A stretch of DNA of 64,000 bases. It comes from Muribaculaceae bacterium. GTDB lineage: Bacteria; Bacteroidota; Bacteroidia; Bacteroidales; Muribaculaceae. The notes under the pieces are model-generated. The model saw only the letters and a program-made list of their open reading frames with translations. It did not search any database and had not been told where the DNA came from. Location of the stretch: NCBI GenBank assembly GCA_017557665.1, contig JAFYYI010000084.1, positions 1-64,000 of the forward strand, given 5' to 3'. Of this stretch, positions 31,994 to 41,647 are shown piece after piece. The position numbers and the translations under genes are program-made. Each line of letters begins with the position of its first letter. Position 1 is the stretch's first letter.

Positions 31994-33565
31994 TCACTCG
32001 CGCGTGAGCGGTTCGTTGGCACGCATCCTTTTCAGCCACAAGGCGAACCAGACTACCGAGATGGCAATCACGGCGAGAATCACCCAGGGGACGAGTTCGG
32101 CATGACCTATCGCCTTGGGCGAAGCTACCAGGAACGAGGTGCACACCACCGTCATGAACACCGCCGGGATGAGGGTGAGAATATAGGCTTTGTGATTACG
32201 GGCCAGATAGACGGTAATCATCCACAGGGTAAATACCGACAGTGCCTGGTTGGACCAGCCGAAGTATTGCCACAGCACGTTGAAGCCATCCTTATCGTTC
32301 ATCTGCCAAATGAGCAGCATCAGCGAGGCCACAAACAGGGGCACGCTGATCATCAAGCGGCGCACCATGCTCTTCTGCTCAAAATGCAATGCCTCGGCAA
32401 TGATGAGACGCGCGCTGCGGAAGGCCGTGTCGCCACTCGTGATGGGAGCAGCCACAACACCCAGCACAGCGAGCGTACCGCCCACGATGCCCAACCAACT
32501 ACTGCACACCCAGTTCACCACCTGAGGCGCAGTAAAGTACTGGATGAGCGTCTTGCCGTCGGCCAAATGTACCTGAGCCATGAACTTGGTCACCTCCTCG
32601 GGGCTAACCACCTCTTTCCAACCACCATAGTAGAAGAAGTAGGACGAGACAGTGGCCCAGATAAGCGCCACTATGCCCTCGGTAATCATCGCGCCGTAGA
32701 ACACCGGGCGGGCCAAACGCTCACTCTTCAGGCAACGCGCCATGAGAGGGCTCTGTGTGGCATGGAAACCGCTGATTGCGCCACAGGCAATCGTGATGAA
32801 CAGGCATGGGAACAGGGGGTTCTTCTGCATGTTAGCTATCACGCCCAGGGAATCTTTGCCATCAACCATCTGACCTTGAGTCCACTGCGACATGTCACCC
32901 ATATTCCACAATTCGGGCAACTGCGGCATTTTCACGAACAAGCCGACCAGCAGGCCTGCCGCCATTACCAGCAGAGCGATGGCGAACAAGGGATAGATGC
33001 GGCCGATAATTTTGTCGATGGGCAACAATGTGGCAACGATATAGTAGCAGAAGATGATAATAACCCACACGATGGGATTAGAAAGGAGCGGCATCGTCTC
33101 ACTGGAGAACATGCCTTTGAGAATCTCGGCGGGACTGTAAACGAACACAGCGCCCACCATCATCAACAACAGCACTGTGAAGATGAGCATCACGACCTTA
33201 GTGCCGTTACCCAGATACTTGCCGATGAGTGTCGGCAGGTTGGCTCCGTCGTGCCGCAGCGACAGCATGCCACTCATAAAGTCGTGCACCGCACCGGCGA
33301 AGATGCAGCCCAGCACAATCCACAAGTAGGAAGCAGGGCCGAACCACATGCCCATGATGGCGCCGAAGATGGGTCCAGTTCCCGCAATGTTCAGGAACTG
33401 AATCATGAACACTTTCCACGTGGGCAACGCCACAAAGTCCACACCATCGGCAAGGCGCACGGCGGGTGTCTCACGGTCATCGGGGCGCATCACGCGCTCC
33501 ACGATGGCCCCATAAACCAGATAGCCTAAAACAAGGGCTACGAGGCTGATTATAAAGGTTATCAT
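31994..33565 (-). CDS. cstA: CstA-family transporter (carbon starvation protein A)
   Basis: A 523-residue inner-membrane protein with about 13-14 predicted helices. The N-terminal TWKVFMIQFLNIAGTGPIFG and VHDFMSGMLSLRH blocks are characteristic of CstA, which takes up pyruvate and/or peptides (family knowledge). The upstream small lipoprotein gene ends 32 bases before the start, so they probably share a transcript. It is shorter than the ~700-residue E. coli protein but in the range of Bacteroidetes homologues. Confidence 0.93.
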   Translation of the reverse strand: MITFIISLVALVLGYLVYGAIVERVMRPDDRETPAVRLADGVDFVALPTWKVFMIQFLNIAGTGPIFGAIMGMWFGPASYLWIVLGCIFAGAVHDFMSGMLSLRHDGANLPTLIGKYLGNGTKVVMLIFTVLLLMMVGAVFVYSPAEILKGMFSSETMPLLSNPIVWVIIIFCYYIVATLLPIDKIIGRIYPLFAIALLVMAAGLLVGLFVKMPQLPELWNMGDMSQWTQGQMVDGKDSLGVIANMQKNPLFPCLFITIACGAISGFHATQSPLMARCLKSERLARPVFYGAMITEGIVALIWATVSSYFFYYGGWKEVVSPEEVTKFMAQVHLADGKTLIQYFTAPQVVNWVCSSWLGIVGGTLAVLGVVAAPITSGDTAFRSARLIIAEALHFEQKSMVRRLMISVPLFVASLMLLIWQMNDKDGFNVLWQYFGWSNQALSVFTLWMITVYLARNHKAYILTLIPAVFMTVVCTSFLVASPKAIGHAELVPWVILAVIAISVVWFALWLKRMRANEPLTRE

Positions 33566-33597
33566 AATCTTATTCTAAATGTCGTTGTTTTCATGTT

Positions 33598-34518
33598 TTA
33601 TTCCTCGATGAGTTCCATGATGCGGGTACTCAGCACAGCGATGAGGTGGGCAGTGTGGGCGTCGGGGACGCCTTCGGCAGCGCACAATTTAGCTCGTGAG
33701 TCGAGCCACGTGTCGAGCAGGACGGTCACTCGGTCGGCTTGCTCAAGCATATCCTTGAGCGTCTCACGGTAGCCTTCGCCATCATACATTTCATCAGCCA
33801 TGGAATCATCCAGGCTTTTAGCATCGGCGAGTTCCTGAATGAAGTTAGCGCGAGCTTCGGCTATAGTCAATGACTCACTATTGGCAAAATGGCCGCCCTT
33901 CTTGAGCTGGGAGTAATCCTTCTGGCGCACTTTGGCCAAATGAGAAAGAGAGCCGCTAGAGGTGACATTGGCAATAGTGCCGCCCCAATTGGCCAAGTAA
34001 GCCAAATTGACGTAAAAGTATCCTAACTCATCCTCCAGCGCAAGCCAGTCACGCATCTCGGCTTGATAATTTGTATTGTCGCTGTATCCGTCGCAATAGT
34101 CCTTGGCGATGAGGTAATGTGCCATAGCGCGCTCGATGCGACTGCACATCACCATGTCGAACGTGCTGCCACCCGACAGGTTGTCGGCCAATGCCTGCAA
34201 ATCACTGAACACGACTTCGTCCAAACGGTTATTGTCCTCTCCCTTATGATTCAACAGTCCATAGGATTTTATGGCAGCAGCCTGCTGTTCATAACGGTTG
34301 GCAAGCTCGTCGAGGGTTATGGCCGATGGTTCATCCATCAAAAAGTCGGCCAACGAGTCAATCGAGGCAAACCTCTGATCGGGCATGAATGAATCAACCT
34401 TTGCCTTGTCAGGTGACTCGGCAACAGCCTTGCTCTTGTTGCCACAAGCCATGCAACTCAAGGCAACACACAGCATCGACACAACTACTGCAAACGTGCA
34501 AAAAACTTTTCTTTTCAT
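33598..34518 (-). CDS. Lipoprotein of unknown function
   Basis: A 306-residue exported protein; the signal peptide ends in a lipobox region (VALSCMACG) with two candidate lipid cysteines. The rest is mostly helical (predicted from composition), with EWR-like motifs and no recognised domain or catalytic motif. Its placement directly before cstA on the same strand suggests co-expression. A promoter is visible upstream. Confidence 0.75.
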   Translation of the reverse strand: MKRKVFCTFAVVVSMLCVALSCMACGNKSKAVAESPDKAKVDSFMPDQRFASIDSLADFLMDEPSAITLDELANRYEQQAAAIKSYGLLNHKGEDNNRLDEVVFSDLQALADNLSGGSTFDMVMCSRIERAMAHYLIAKDYCDGYSDNTNYQAEMRDWLALEDELGYFYVNLAYLANWGGTIANVTSSGSLSHLAKVRQKDYSQLKKGGHFANSESLTIAEARANFIQELADAKSLDDSMADEMYDGEGYRETLKDMLEQADRVTVLLDTWLDSRAKLCAAEGVPDAHTAHLIAVLSTRIMELIEE

Positions 34519-34543
34519 ATCGTCAACTGTTTTATCGTCACTG

Positions 34544-34573
34544 CAAATTTACAAAAAACAATACAATACACAA
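34544..34573 (-). promoter_or_regulatory. Promoter of the lipoprotein-cstA operon
   Basis: On the minus strand TAAATTTG (34551-34544) is a perfect -7 box with TTG about 19-20 bases upstream (34573-34571), adjoining the end of queG. Confidence 0.55.
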
Positions 34574-34577
34574 CAAC

Positions 34578-35528
34578 TCATTCATTTGAGGTGGAGTTTT
34601 TCTTCCCTGCAATAGCGGCATTGCGGCGCAGGGTCTTGATGCGCAGGCGCGAGATGGCGCTGTGGGCGAAGGTGCGTTTGAAGTCTCCACCTGTCATTTC
34701 CAGGATGCGCTCGCTGGTGAGGGTCATCACCGCGTCGGTGGGAGCGAACTCCTCAATTGTCGTTGCCACGGCATGAGCGTTGTGGGGGCAACACAACTGG
34801 CACTCATCGCAGCCTACGACCCTGTCACCAATCACATCACCCACCCAATCGGGCAGATGTTCGTCGTGATTCTCGATTAACAGGCACGAGAGGCAACGGG
34901 TGGCATCCACTGCACCATCCTCGCCCAAGGCTCCTGAGGGGCATGCCTTGACACACCGTCCGCAGTCACCGCAGGAGCCAGTGCACGGCTCATCGGGTTG
35001 CAACCGGGCCGTGGTGACAATTTCGCCCAGGAATAAAAAAGATCCTCGCCCTGGGATAATGAGACAGTTGTTGCGTCCGACAAAACCCAGGCCTGCCCGC
35101 TGGGCCCAATAACGCTCGCGGATGGGCGCCGAATCAACGCACGGGCGAGTGGTGCAACCGGTGGTCTGTTCAATGAAACGGGCTAACGAGGTCAACTTCT
35201 CGCGCAACACCTCATGGTAGTCGCGCCCGTAGGCATAATAGGCCACACGCAAGGTCCCTTGGGGTTGAAATCTGGCCGGATAGTAGTTCAAAGCCAACGA
35301 AATGACCGTTTGGGCGCCCTCGAGCAGCATCGACGGGTCACGGCGCAAATCCCGATGGCCCGCGGCCCACTGCATGCAACCGTTATGGCCTTGCTCCACC
35401 CAGCGGTCGTAACGTTGCACCGCCTCGTCGTCGACAGGTGTCGCGGCGGCGAAGCCACAAGCGTCAAATCCCAGGCTCGCGGCCTGGGATTTGATACGTG
35501 ATGCTATGTCATAGCTCTGGGATGGCAT
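34578..35528 (-). CDS. queG: Epoxyqueuosine reductase
   Basis: A 316-residue cobalamin-dependent iron-sulfur enzyme performing the last step of queuosine synthesis in tRNA. Two 4Fe-4S sites are visible (CTGSCGDCGRCVKACPSGAL and CDECQLCCPHN), plus CLSCLL. The start is placed at 35528 (MPSQSYDIASRIK); a longer form from 35579 would run further into the deacetylase gene, and 20 bases already overlap. The C-terminus ends with Lys/Asn/Ser-rich residues. Translationally coupled behind the deacetylase. Confidence 0.94.
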   Translation of the reverse strand: MPSQSYDIASRIKSQAASLGFDACGFAAATPVDDEAVQRYDRWVEQGHNGCMQWAAGHRDLRRDPSMLLEGAQTVISLALNYYPARFQPQGTLRVAYYAYGRDYHEVLREKLTSLARFIEQTTGCTTRPCVDSAPIRERYWAQRAGLGFVGRNNCLIIPGRGSFLFLGEIVTTARLQPDEPCTGSCGDCGRCVKACPSGALGEDGAVDATRCLSCLLIENHDEHLPDWVGDVIGDRVVGCDECQLCCPHNAHAVATTIEEFAPTDAVMTLTSERILEMTGGDFKRTFAHSAISRLRIKTLRRNAAIAGKKNSTSNE

Positions 35529-36126
35529 CGAACTTATAGCCCTGCTGCTGCAGCCATTCGATGGCACGCGGCAACGCATATTTCATGTTTTTCTCGGCCT
35601 TGAGCGAGTCGTGGAAGACGATAATCGAGCCGTTGCGGGCATACCGCTTGACATTGGCCAGCACCTGCTCGCCGTTGAGCTTGCGGCTGTAGTCGCGCGT
35701 CACCAGGTCATACATGATGATGGCAAATCGCGAGCGCAGCACTCTTGACTGCCCCCACCGCAATAAGCCATGCGGCGGACGGAAGAGCGTGCTGCCGATG
35801 AGCTCGTTGGCACGGAACACGTTGTGCAGGTAGTGCTTGGTTCCCACGTGGGCGCCTTGCAGGTGGCTCATCGTGTGATTGCCTACCGTATGGCCGCGAC
35901 GGCGAACTTCTTCAAGCAGTTCGGGATGTCGCTCCACATTCTCGCCCACCATGAAGAAGGTGGCCTTGATGCCGTAACGGTCGAGTGTGTCGAGCACCCA
36001 CGGCGTTACCTCGGGAATCGGGCCGTCGTCAAAGGTCAGATAGACCGTGTGGTCGCGCTTGTGGATGCGCCACACGGTCTCTGGAAATAACATTCTGTAC
36101 AGTAGCGGAGGACGCTCTACCAGCAT
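35509..36126 (-). CDS. NodB-type polysaccharide deacetylase
   Basis: A 205-residue carbohydrate esterase family 4 protein. Metal and catalytic motifs are YLTFDDGPIPEVTP (first Asp pair), GNHTMSH (His ligands), RPPHGLLRWGQ and IIVFHDSL. It lacks an obvious cleavable signal peptide, so a cytosolic or membrane-proximal role is possible. Likely substrates are N-acetylated sugars of peptidoglycan or other envelope glycans. It overlaps queG by 20 bases. Confidence 0.93.
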   Translation of the reverse strand: MLVERPPLLYRMLFPETVWRIHKRDHTVYLTFDDGPIPEVTPWVLDTLDRYGIKATFFMVGENVERHPELLEEVRRRGHTVGNHTMSHLQGAHVGTKHYLHNVFRANELIGSTLFRPPHGLLRWGQSRVLRSRFAIIMYDLVTRDYSRKLNGEQVLANVKRYARNGSIIVFHDSLKAEKNMKYALPRAIEWLQQQGYKFDAIPEL

Positions 36127-36158
36127 GGTCAGCTTTAAGTCTTCAGTCCTTAAAACAA

Positions 36159-36190
36159 TTAGGACCTTAAGAGTTTAACTCCTAACTAAA
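36159..36190 (-). repeat. TTAGGA-type tract after the DUF2723 gene
   Basis: On the minus strand, just past the stop of the 1,186-residue gene, TTTTAGTTAGGAGTTAAACTC is followed by a second related unit. TTAGGA at 36159-36164 and TCCTAA at 36180-36185 also form a hairpin. Confidence 0.5.
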
Positions 36191-36191
36191 A

Positions 36192-39100
36192 TCACTCCTC
36201 AATTGCCGGATCTTCCTCGGCAACCTGTTGTCCCTCGGCAGCCTGCTGCTGAGCCGAGTAACGCTCATACATTGCCTGCTCATAGGCCTTCTGATACTGC
36301 TGCTGACGATCCATATTCACGCCAGCTGCCACCAGTTTCTTGGCCAGCTCCTGATACTTCTCGTCACCACACTGTGAACCATAATCAGCGAGCATGTCAA
36401 GCATGTATTGCTGGTCAATGAACTTGTCGATATTGGTCAGGCGATCATACATCTTGGGGCTGAGCGACTGATAGTAGCGCAGGTAACCCGCATAACGCAT
36501 AATCTCACTCTCGAGCAGCTTGGCAGCCTTGTCGATGCAAGCCTGATTTTCACTGACCTTACCCAAGTTATAATAGACGCGTGACACTTGCTGACCCATC
36601 TGAACAGTGAACGGACAGGTAGCAGTGGGCAGTTTCTCCATCATCAGGTCGAGAACGTGAGCAGCCTTGGTGTAACGATCCTTGGCATAGTCTTCCTTGG
36701 TCATGCCTGCAGGAGGTGCCAGACGGCCATCCTCGGCCAACATACCCTCGGAAACCAGGTCGGTAGCGAGGTCGATAATCGCACTGCGCATCGTGGTTAC
36801 CATGCGGCAGACGGTCTCGTCAAGATAAATGTCCTCGGGTTTAGCCTTGTCAAGACCACCCCACAGGAACTTGTTGACCACGTTGTCATACATGACGTCG
36901 GTCGACACTTTGATATCGCTTGCCACCGGAGTCACCTGATAAGCAAGACCTGTCAAGCGCAGATAGGGATCCAGGCCCAGGTAGTAGCTGTTGGGTACCG
37001 TCATCGCGAAGTAGCAGGGACGGTTCCAACCCTGTGCGATGCTGCTGGCGATGATGTCAAACGACATCAGCTGACTGGCAGTCATGCCAGTGCCCATGCG
37101 CTGCAAGTCGAGGTTGATTGACGGCAAGATGCTGTCGCGCTGCTCAGCACGCACCACACCAGCCTTGATGGCATCGTCGGCATTGACGGGGATATATACC
37201 TTGGGATAACGGATTTCGGCGATACCGTATTCGTTATTCTTGCCTTCGGAGCTGTAAGTAAACTTCAAGGACTCAATAGCCGAGACGGGCGTGTTGTCGG
37301 GTTGCATGAAATAACATACCTGACGCTCATCGTAGGCATAGGTGTCTTGTCCAGCCTGCATGGGCAGCGGAGCCGATTCATAGGCTGCACGCTGCATCTG
37401 GTTGATGTACCAGTCGGTGGACAGGTAACTCAGGTTGACGGCACGCACGTCGGTGCGGTAGCCTTCCACTTCCTGCAGATACCACAAGGGGAAGGTGTCG
37501 TTGTCACCGTTACAGAAGATGATACCGTTGGGCGCCACACTTGACAGGTAGTTGCGGCCGAAGTCGCGTGCAGCGGTGCGTCCGCTGCGGTCGTGGTCGT
37601 CCCACGTCTGGCTCACCATCTGCAAGGGCACGAGGACACCGATAAGGGCTGCAACAGCAGCGAAAACGGTGGCCAGACCATGACGATTGTCAGCGGCCTT
37701 GACATCAGCGATGGCAGTCTGTTCGCTGTCCTTCTTGGGCTGTTTCTTCTTGAGCAGCCATGTCGCGAAACTCCACAGGGCAGCTACACCCATACCCACC
37801 CAGATGCTGAAGGCATAGAACGAGCCGGCATAAGCGTAGTCACGCTCACGAGGCTGACTTGGTGTCTGGTTCAGGTAGAGCACGATGGCGATACCCGTCA
37901 TGAAGAACAGGAAGAAAACAACCCAGAACTGCTCAATGCCACGGCGGCCACGGTAAGCCTGCCATAACAGGCCGAAGATACCCATCAGCAACGGCAACAG
38001 GTAGAACACGTTGTGGCCCTTGTTGCCCTTGCCCAGGTCATCGGGCAACAGGCTCTGGTCACCCAGGCGCGGATTATCAATAAAGGGAATACCCGAAATC
38101 CAGTTACCATGGGTAATCTCGCCCATGCCCTGGAGATCGTTCTGACGACCGGCGAAGTTCCACATGAAGTAGCGCCAGTACATGTAATTCAACTGATAGT
38201 CGATAAAGAAGCGCAGGTTCTCACCCATCGTGGGTTTCAGGCGCAAGTCCGTCTCAGCGGGACGGCCATTCTCATCCAACTTTGTGGTCGCCTCAACCTG
38301 CTCGCCCTTCATTCCCAGCCAGTCCACATACTCACGCTCATGCTTGTCGTCATGGATGCGCGGGAACAGCATGTTCTGCTCGGGACTGTATCGGTAAACC
38401 TTCTTGTAGCCTAACTCTTTATAGCGGTCAGGCGCTTTGGAGTCGACTTTCACCTCGGGGGCATACTGCATGGGGCCCTCCTTGACAGCGGGTTGGTACA
38501 TCCGTCCACTGGCATCAGGCTCCAGCATCACGTCGCTGTAGAGCGTGCGGCCATACAGCAGCGGCGTCTCACCATACTGCTCACGGCTCAGGTACTTGGC
38601 CAGTGAGAAGGTGTTATTGGGTGAGTTCTCATCAAGCGGCGTGTTCTGTGAACTGCGGATAAGAATCAATCCATAGCTGCTGAAGCCGATGAAGATTACC
38701 AGGATGCACGAAATGATGTTGGTGAACAGGCGCACCGGAACGCGCTTGCAGAAACCGAACAAATAAACGCACAGGGCTATCAACAGCGCCAAGGGGATAA
38801 GCATGCTCTCGCCGATGAACATGACACCCGACATCAGGATGGCAAGGGCAAATGTTATCTTGATTAACACGTCGCTAAAGTTCATGTACAATGCAAACAA
38901 TGCCAATGCCAACACGAGCAGCAGCACGATAGCATAAGTCAGCACACCAGAGTTGAACGACATGCCAAGGGTGTTGACGAAGAACAGGTCAAACTTCTGT
39001 CCCCACTCCACAAAGCCAGGCTCAAGACCGTAGAGAATCAAGCCTACAATGACAAAGGAGATGAGCAGGGTGATTAACGAGCCCTTGAGCGATGATTGCT

Positions 39101-39752
39101 TTCCATTCTTGCGGCACTGACGATAGTAGAATACCAGTGCGATAGCGGGGATGCACAACAGGTTCAACAGGTGGACACCCAGCGAGACACCCAGCACATA
39201 GGCAATCAGAATAATCCAGCGGTCACTACCGGGCGCATCGGCGCGGTTCTCCCACTTGAGGATGAGCCAGAACACCAGCGCTGTGCAGAATGACGAGAAG
39301 GCATATACCTCGGCCTCGACTGCACTGAACCAGAACGTGTCACTCCAAGTGTAAACCAGGGCGCCACAGATGCCGCTGCCCATCACTACCAGGTACTGAG
39401 CCAGGGTCATGCTGTCCTCCTCGCCGTCCTTGACGACGAGTTTCTTCACCAGATGGGTGATGGACCAGAACAGCAACAGGATGGTCAACGCACTGAAAAT
39501 CGCCGACATCGCATTGACGCACTTGGCAACAGCCATGACGTCATTGCCGGCAAACTTGCTGGCGAAATTGGCGGCCAAAATGAAAATCGGGTTGCCGGGC
39601 GGGTGGCCGATTTCAGTCTTAAAACCTTGGGCTATAAACTCCGGACAGTCCCAGAAGCTGGCAGTAGGCTCGATAGTCAGCAGATAGGTTGCCGCCGCTA
39701 TCACAAAGATGAGCCATCCCAGCGCATTGTTGATGAGGTTGTACTTCTTCAT
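36192..39752 (-). CDS. DUF2723 multi-spanning membrane protein (GT-C-like)
   Basis: A 1,186-residue protein; the start at 39752 (MKKYNLINNALGWLIF) removes six codons from the longest ORF. The DUF2723 region (about 1-200) contains EPTASFWDCPEF and the IGHPPGNPIF loop. It has 10-14 membrane helices in the first ~700 residues and a large soluble C-terminal part with TPR-like helices, ending in a Gln/Glu-rich tail. The family is conserved in Bacteroidetes and resembles GT-C glycosyltransferases, with a conserved acidic residue after TM1; a role in protein O-glycosylation or lipid-linked sugar transfer is suspected but not shown. Confidence 0.9.
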   Translation of the reverse strand: MKKYNLINNALGWLIFVIAAATYLLTIEPTASFWDCPEFIAQGFKTEIGHPPGNPIFILAANFASKFAGNDVMAVAKCVNAMSAIFSALTILLLFWSITHLVKKLVVKDGEEDSMTLAQYLVVMGSGICGALVYTWSDTFWFSAVEAEVYAFSSFCTALVFWLILKWENRADAPGSDRWIILIAYVLGVSLGVHLLNLLCIPAIALVFYYRQCRKNGKQSSLKGSLITLLISFVIVGLILYGLEPGFVEWGQKFDLFFVNTLGMSFNSGVLTYAIVLLLVLALALFALYMNFSDVLIKITFALAILMSGVMFIGESMLIPLALLIALCVYLFGFCKRVPVRLFTNIISCILVIFIGFSSYGLILIRSSQNTPLDENSPNNTFSLAKYLSREQYGETPLLYGRTLYSDVMLEPDASGRMYQPAVKEGPMQYAPEVKVDSKAPDRYKELGYKKVYRYSPEQNMLFPRIHDDKHEREYVDWLGMKGEQVEATTKLDENGRPAETDLRLKPTMGENLRFFIDYQLNYMYWRYFMWNFAGRQNDLQGMGEITHGNWISGIPFIDNPRLGDQSLLPDDLGKGNKGHNVFYLLPLLMGIFGLLWQAYRGRRGIEQFWVVFFLFFMTGIAIVLYLNQTPSQPRERDYAYAGSFYAFSIWVGMGVAALWSFATWLLKKKQPKKDSEQTAIADVKAADNRHGLATVFAAVAALIGVLVPLQMVSQTWDDHDRSGRTAARDFGRNYLSSVAPNGIIFCNGDNDTFPLWYLQEVEGYRTDVRAVNLSYLSTDWYINQMQRAAYESAPLPMQAGQDTYAYDERQVCYFMQPDNTPVSAIESLKFTYSSEGKNNEYGIAEIRYPKVYIPVNADDAIKAGVVRAEQRDSILPSINLDLQRMGTGMTASQLMSFDIIASSIAQGWNRPCYFAMTVPNSYYLGLDPYLRLTGLAYQVTPVASDIKVSTDVMYDNVVNKFLWGGLDKAKPEDIYLDETVCRMVTTMRSAIIDLATDLVSEGMLAEDGRLAPPAGMTKEDYAKDRYTKAAHVLDLMMEKLPTATCPFTVQMGQQVSRVYYNLGKVSENQACIDKAAKLLESEIMRYAGYLRYYQSLSPKMYDRLTNIDKFIDQQYMLDMLADYGSQCGDEKYQELAKKLVAAGVNMDRQQQYQKAYEQAMYERYSAQQQAAEGQQVAEEDPAIEE

Positions 39753-39883
39753 CGTTTCTTGTCTTGTCAATTAGTTTGGTTGTATTTCGTTTTAGTTTTT
39801 TATGCTCTAAACATGTACTAAACGGCAAAATTACTCATAATCTTTTAAAACGTGCCCAATTGGCCGCGGATATTTGCTAAAAT

Positions 39884-39914
39884 TTTGATTTTTTGAAAAA
39901 ACCATTTAACTTTG
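39884..39914 (+). promoter_or_regulatory. Promoter of the beta-repeat lipoprotein gene
   Basis: TTTG (39884-39887) and TAACTTTG (39907-39914) are 19 bases apart, with the ATG 55 bases later. Confidence 0.75.
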
Positions 39915-39969
39915 TGGCTTGTTATAAGTCTAAATGACAACTTTACAATATTTTTAACAGGATACGACT

Positions 39970-40401
39970 ATGAAACGGATTAGATTATACATGACTGCTG
40001 TAGTGCTGGCAATGGCTGGCATGATGGCGATGAGCTGCAACGCTCAAGTGCTGCGCGATGCCGACTTCAACAGCATCGGCCGCATCAACGGCAACGGCGT
40101 TGTCAGGGATGGCACGGGTAGGTCGGCCGGCTCGTTTGATGCCGACGGCACGGTGCGTGACGTCAAGGGCACGGCAGTGGGTGTCATCAAGGAACTGGAA
40201 ATCTATGACATGGCCGACAAGCGCATTGGTTACATCAACACCGATGGCACCGTGCGTGACGGCGAGAGCAACATTCTGGGCTACATCAGCATCAACGACG
40301 GCAAAGTGACCGATGCCGACAAAAAGACGATTGGCTTTGCCCGAGGCGTGAGGGTGGACTGGATCGCTTGCTATTACTTCTTCCACTTCTTTGGCAAATA
40401 A
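39970..40401 (+). CDS. Small lipoprotein of internal beta repeats (5-fold beta-flower type)
   Basis: A 143-residue exported protein; signal peptide to MMAMSC with a lipobox Cys. The mature part is four to five degenerate repeats of about 17-23 residues built on IGxIxxDGTVRDG (IGRINGNGVVRDG, AGSFDADGTVRDV, IGYINTDGTVRDG, LGYISINDGKVTD). The repeats should stack into a small propeller-like or flower-like beta structure, as known for a Bacteroides structural-genomics protein. It ends in an aromatic tail (CYYFFHFFGK). Function unknown. Confidence 0.8.
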   Translation: MKRIRLYMTAVVLAMAGMMAMSCNAQVLRDADFNSIGRINGNGVVRDGTGRSAGSFDADGTVRDVKGTAVGVIKELEIYDMADKRIGYINTDGTVRDGESNILGYISINDGKVTDADKKTIGFARGVRVDWIACYYFFHFFGK

Positions 40402-40422
40402 CGACAAAACCAGTAAAGGAAA

Positions 40423-40488
40423 ACAACAAATACAATAAGTACAATTATTGAAAACAGTTGTTTGTATTTATTGTATTTGTTGTCTTCT
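40423..40488 (+). terminator. Long A/C-rich stem terminator
   Basis: ACAACAAATACAATAA (40423-40438) pairs exactly with TTATTGTATTTGTTGT (40468-40483), followed by CTTCTTTTTG. The stem is low-complexity (ACAA/ATAC units). Confidence 0.7.
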
Positions 40489-40509
40489 TTTTGAATGATG
40501 CAGATATCA

Positions 40510-41628
40510 ATGAAGAGGATATTAGTGACATTGGCTACTGCGCTGCTGACAGCGGGTAGCCTTTTTGCGCAACTGCCACCCGACTCGGTGTTGCGTCGCT
40601 ATGCCGCCGGGATGCTCATGGTGGGCTTTAAGGGCGACAGCGTCACCGAAGACTGTGACGCGGCACGCTACGTGCGTGACTTGAAGGTGGGCGCCATCGT
40701 ACTGTTTGACATTGACATGACGGGGGATGCCACACTGGGTTCACGCAACATCACGAGCAAGGAGCGGCTGACGCGTATGACTGCCCAGCTGCAGCAGTGG
40801 GCCAACTATCCCCTGCTCATCGCCACCGATCAGGAAGGCGGACGCGTGGCCCGTCTCAAGCCGCAATACGGCTTTCTGCCAACGGTGACCGCCGAATACT
40901 TGGGCACCGTTGACAACGAGGATACCACGCGCTACTATGCCGCACGGCTGGCCCGCGAGATGCGCGAGAGCGGCGTGAACGTCAACCTGGCGCCCGTGGT
41001 CGATGTGCTGAATCACGACTGTGCCGCAGTGGGCCACTACAACCGCTGCTATTCCACCGACCCGCAGGTGATTGCCCGCCATGCCGGCTGGTTCATCGAG
41101 GAGTGCCACCGCCAGGGCGTGCTGTGTACACTCAAGCATTTTCCTGGACACGGTAACGCCATCGATGACTCACACTACGGCTTTGTGGACGTGACCAACG
41201 GCTGGACAACTCAGGAGCTGGAGCCGTTCAAAATCCTCATTGATGCCGGAAAAGCCGACCTAATCATGACGGCGCACCTGTTCAACCGCAACATCGATGA
41301 CGAGTATCCCGCCACACTGTCAGCCAAAACGCTCAACGACCTGCTGCGCGTCGAGATGGGCTACGACGGCATCATCGTGACCGACGACCTCTACATGCAG
41401 GCCATCCGCAACCAGTACAGCATCCCCACCGCGTTGGAACTGGCCATCAATGCCGGAGCCGACCTCATCTGCGTGGGTAACAACATCAGCACGGGGTTTG
41501 AGGCCGACCGTCCTTTCAAGCTCGTGGACATGATTGTCACTTCGGTCAAGGAAGGCCGCATCCCATGGTCAAGACTCCAGCAGTCGCATGAGCGCCTCAT
41601 GAGGCTGACATCATCCATTGACAACTAA
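40510..41628 (+). CDS. Glycoside hydrolase family 3, NagZ-like beta-N-acetylhexosaminidase
   Basis: A 372-residue single-domain GH3 enzyme with signal peptide MKRILVTLATALLTAGSLFA (start 40510 preferred over ATGs at 40495/40498). The signatures are ATDQEGGRVARL, the catalytic-loop motif KHFPGHG, and VTDDLYMQAI with the nucleophilic Asp. NagZ-type enzymes remove GlcNAc from muropeptides; here the signal peptide implies periplasmic action. A peptidoglycan LD-carboxypeptidase gene follows 19 bases later, supporting a wall-recycling operon. Confidence 0.92.
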   Translation: MKRILVTLATALLTAGSLFAQLPPDSVLRRYAAGMLMVGFKGDSVTEDCDAARYVRDLKVGAIVLFDIDMTGDATLGSRNITSKERLTRMTAQLQQWANYPLLIATDQEGGRVARLKPQYGFLPTVTAEYLGTVDNEDTTRYYAARLAREMRESGVNVNLAPVVDVLNHDCAAVGHYNRCYSTDPQVIARHAGWFIEECHRQGVLCTLKHFPGHGNAIDDSHYGFVDVTNGWTTQELEPFKILIDAGKADLIMTAHLFNRNIDDEYPATLSAKTLNDLLRVEMGYDGIIVTDDLYMQAIRNQYSIPTALELAINAGADLICVGNNISTGFEADRPFKLVDMIVTSVKEGRIPWSRLQQSHERLMRLTSSIDN

Positions 41629-41647
41629 AACCCAAATAATAAGGAAC

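Noticed and set aside
31973..33529. 518-codon plus-strand ORF antisense to cstA
   Set aside because: The His/Gln-rich, low-complexity translation mirrors the membrane-protein codons on the other strand. CstA on the minus strand has clear family motifs and a normal start.
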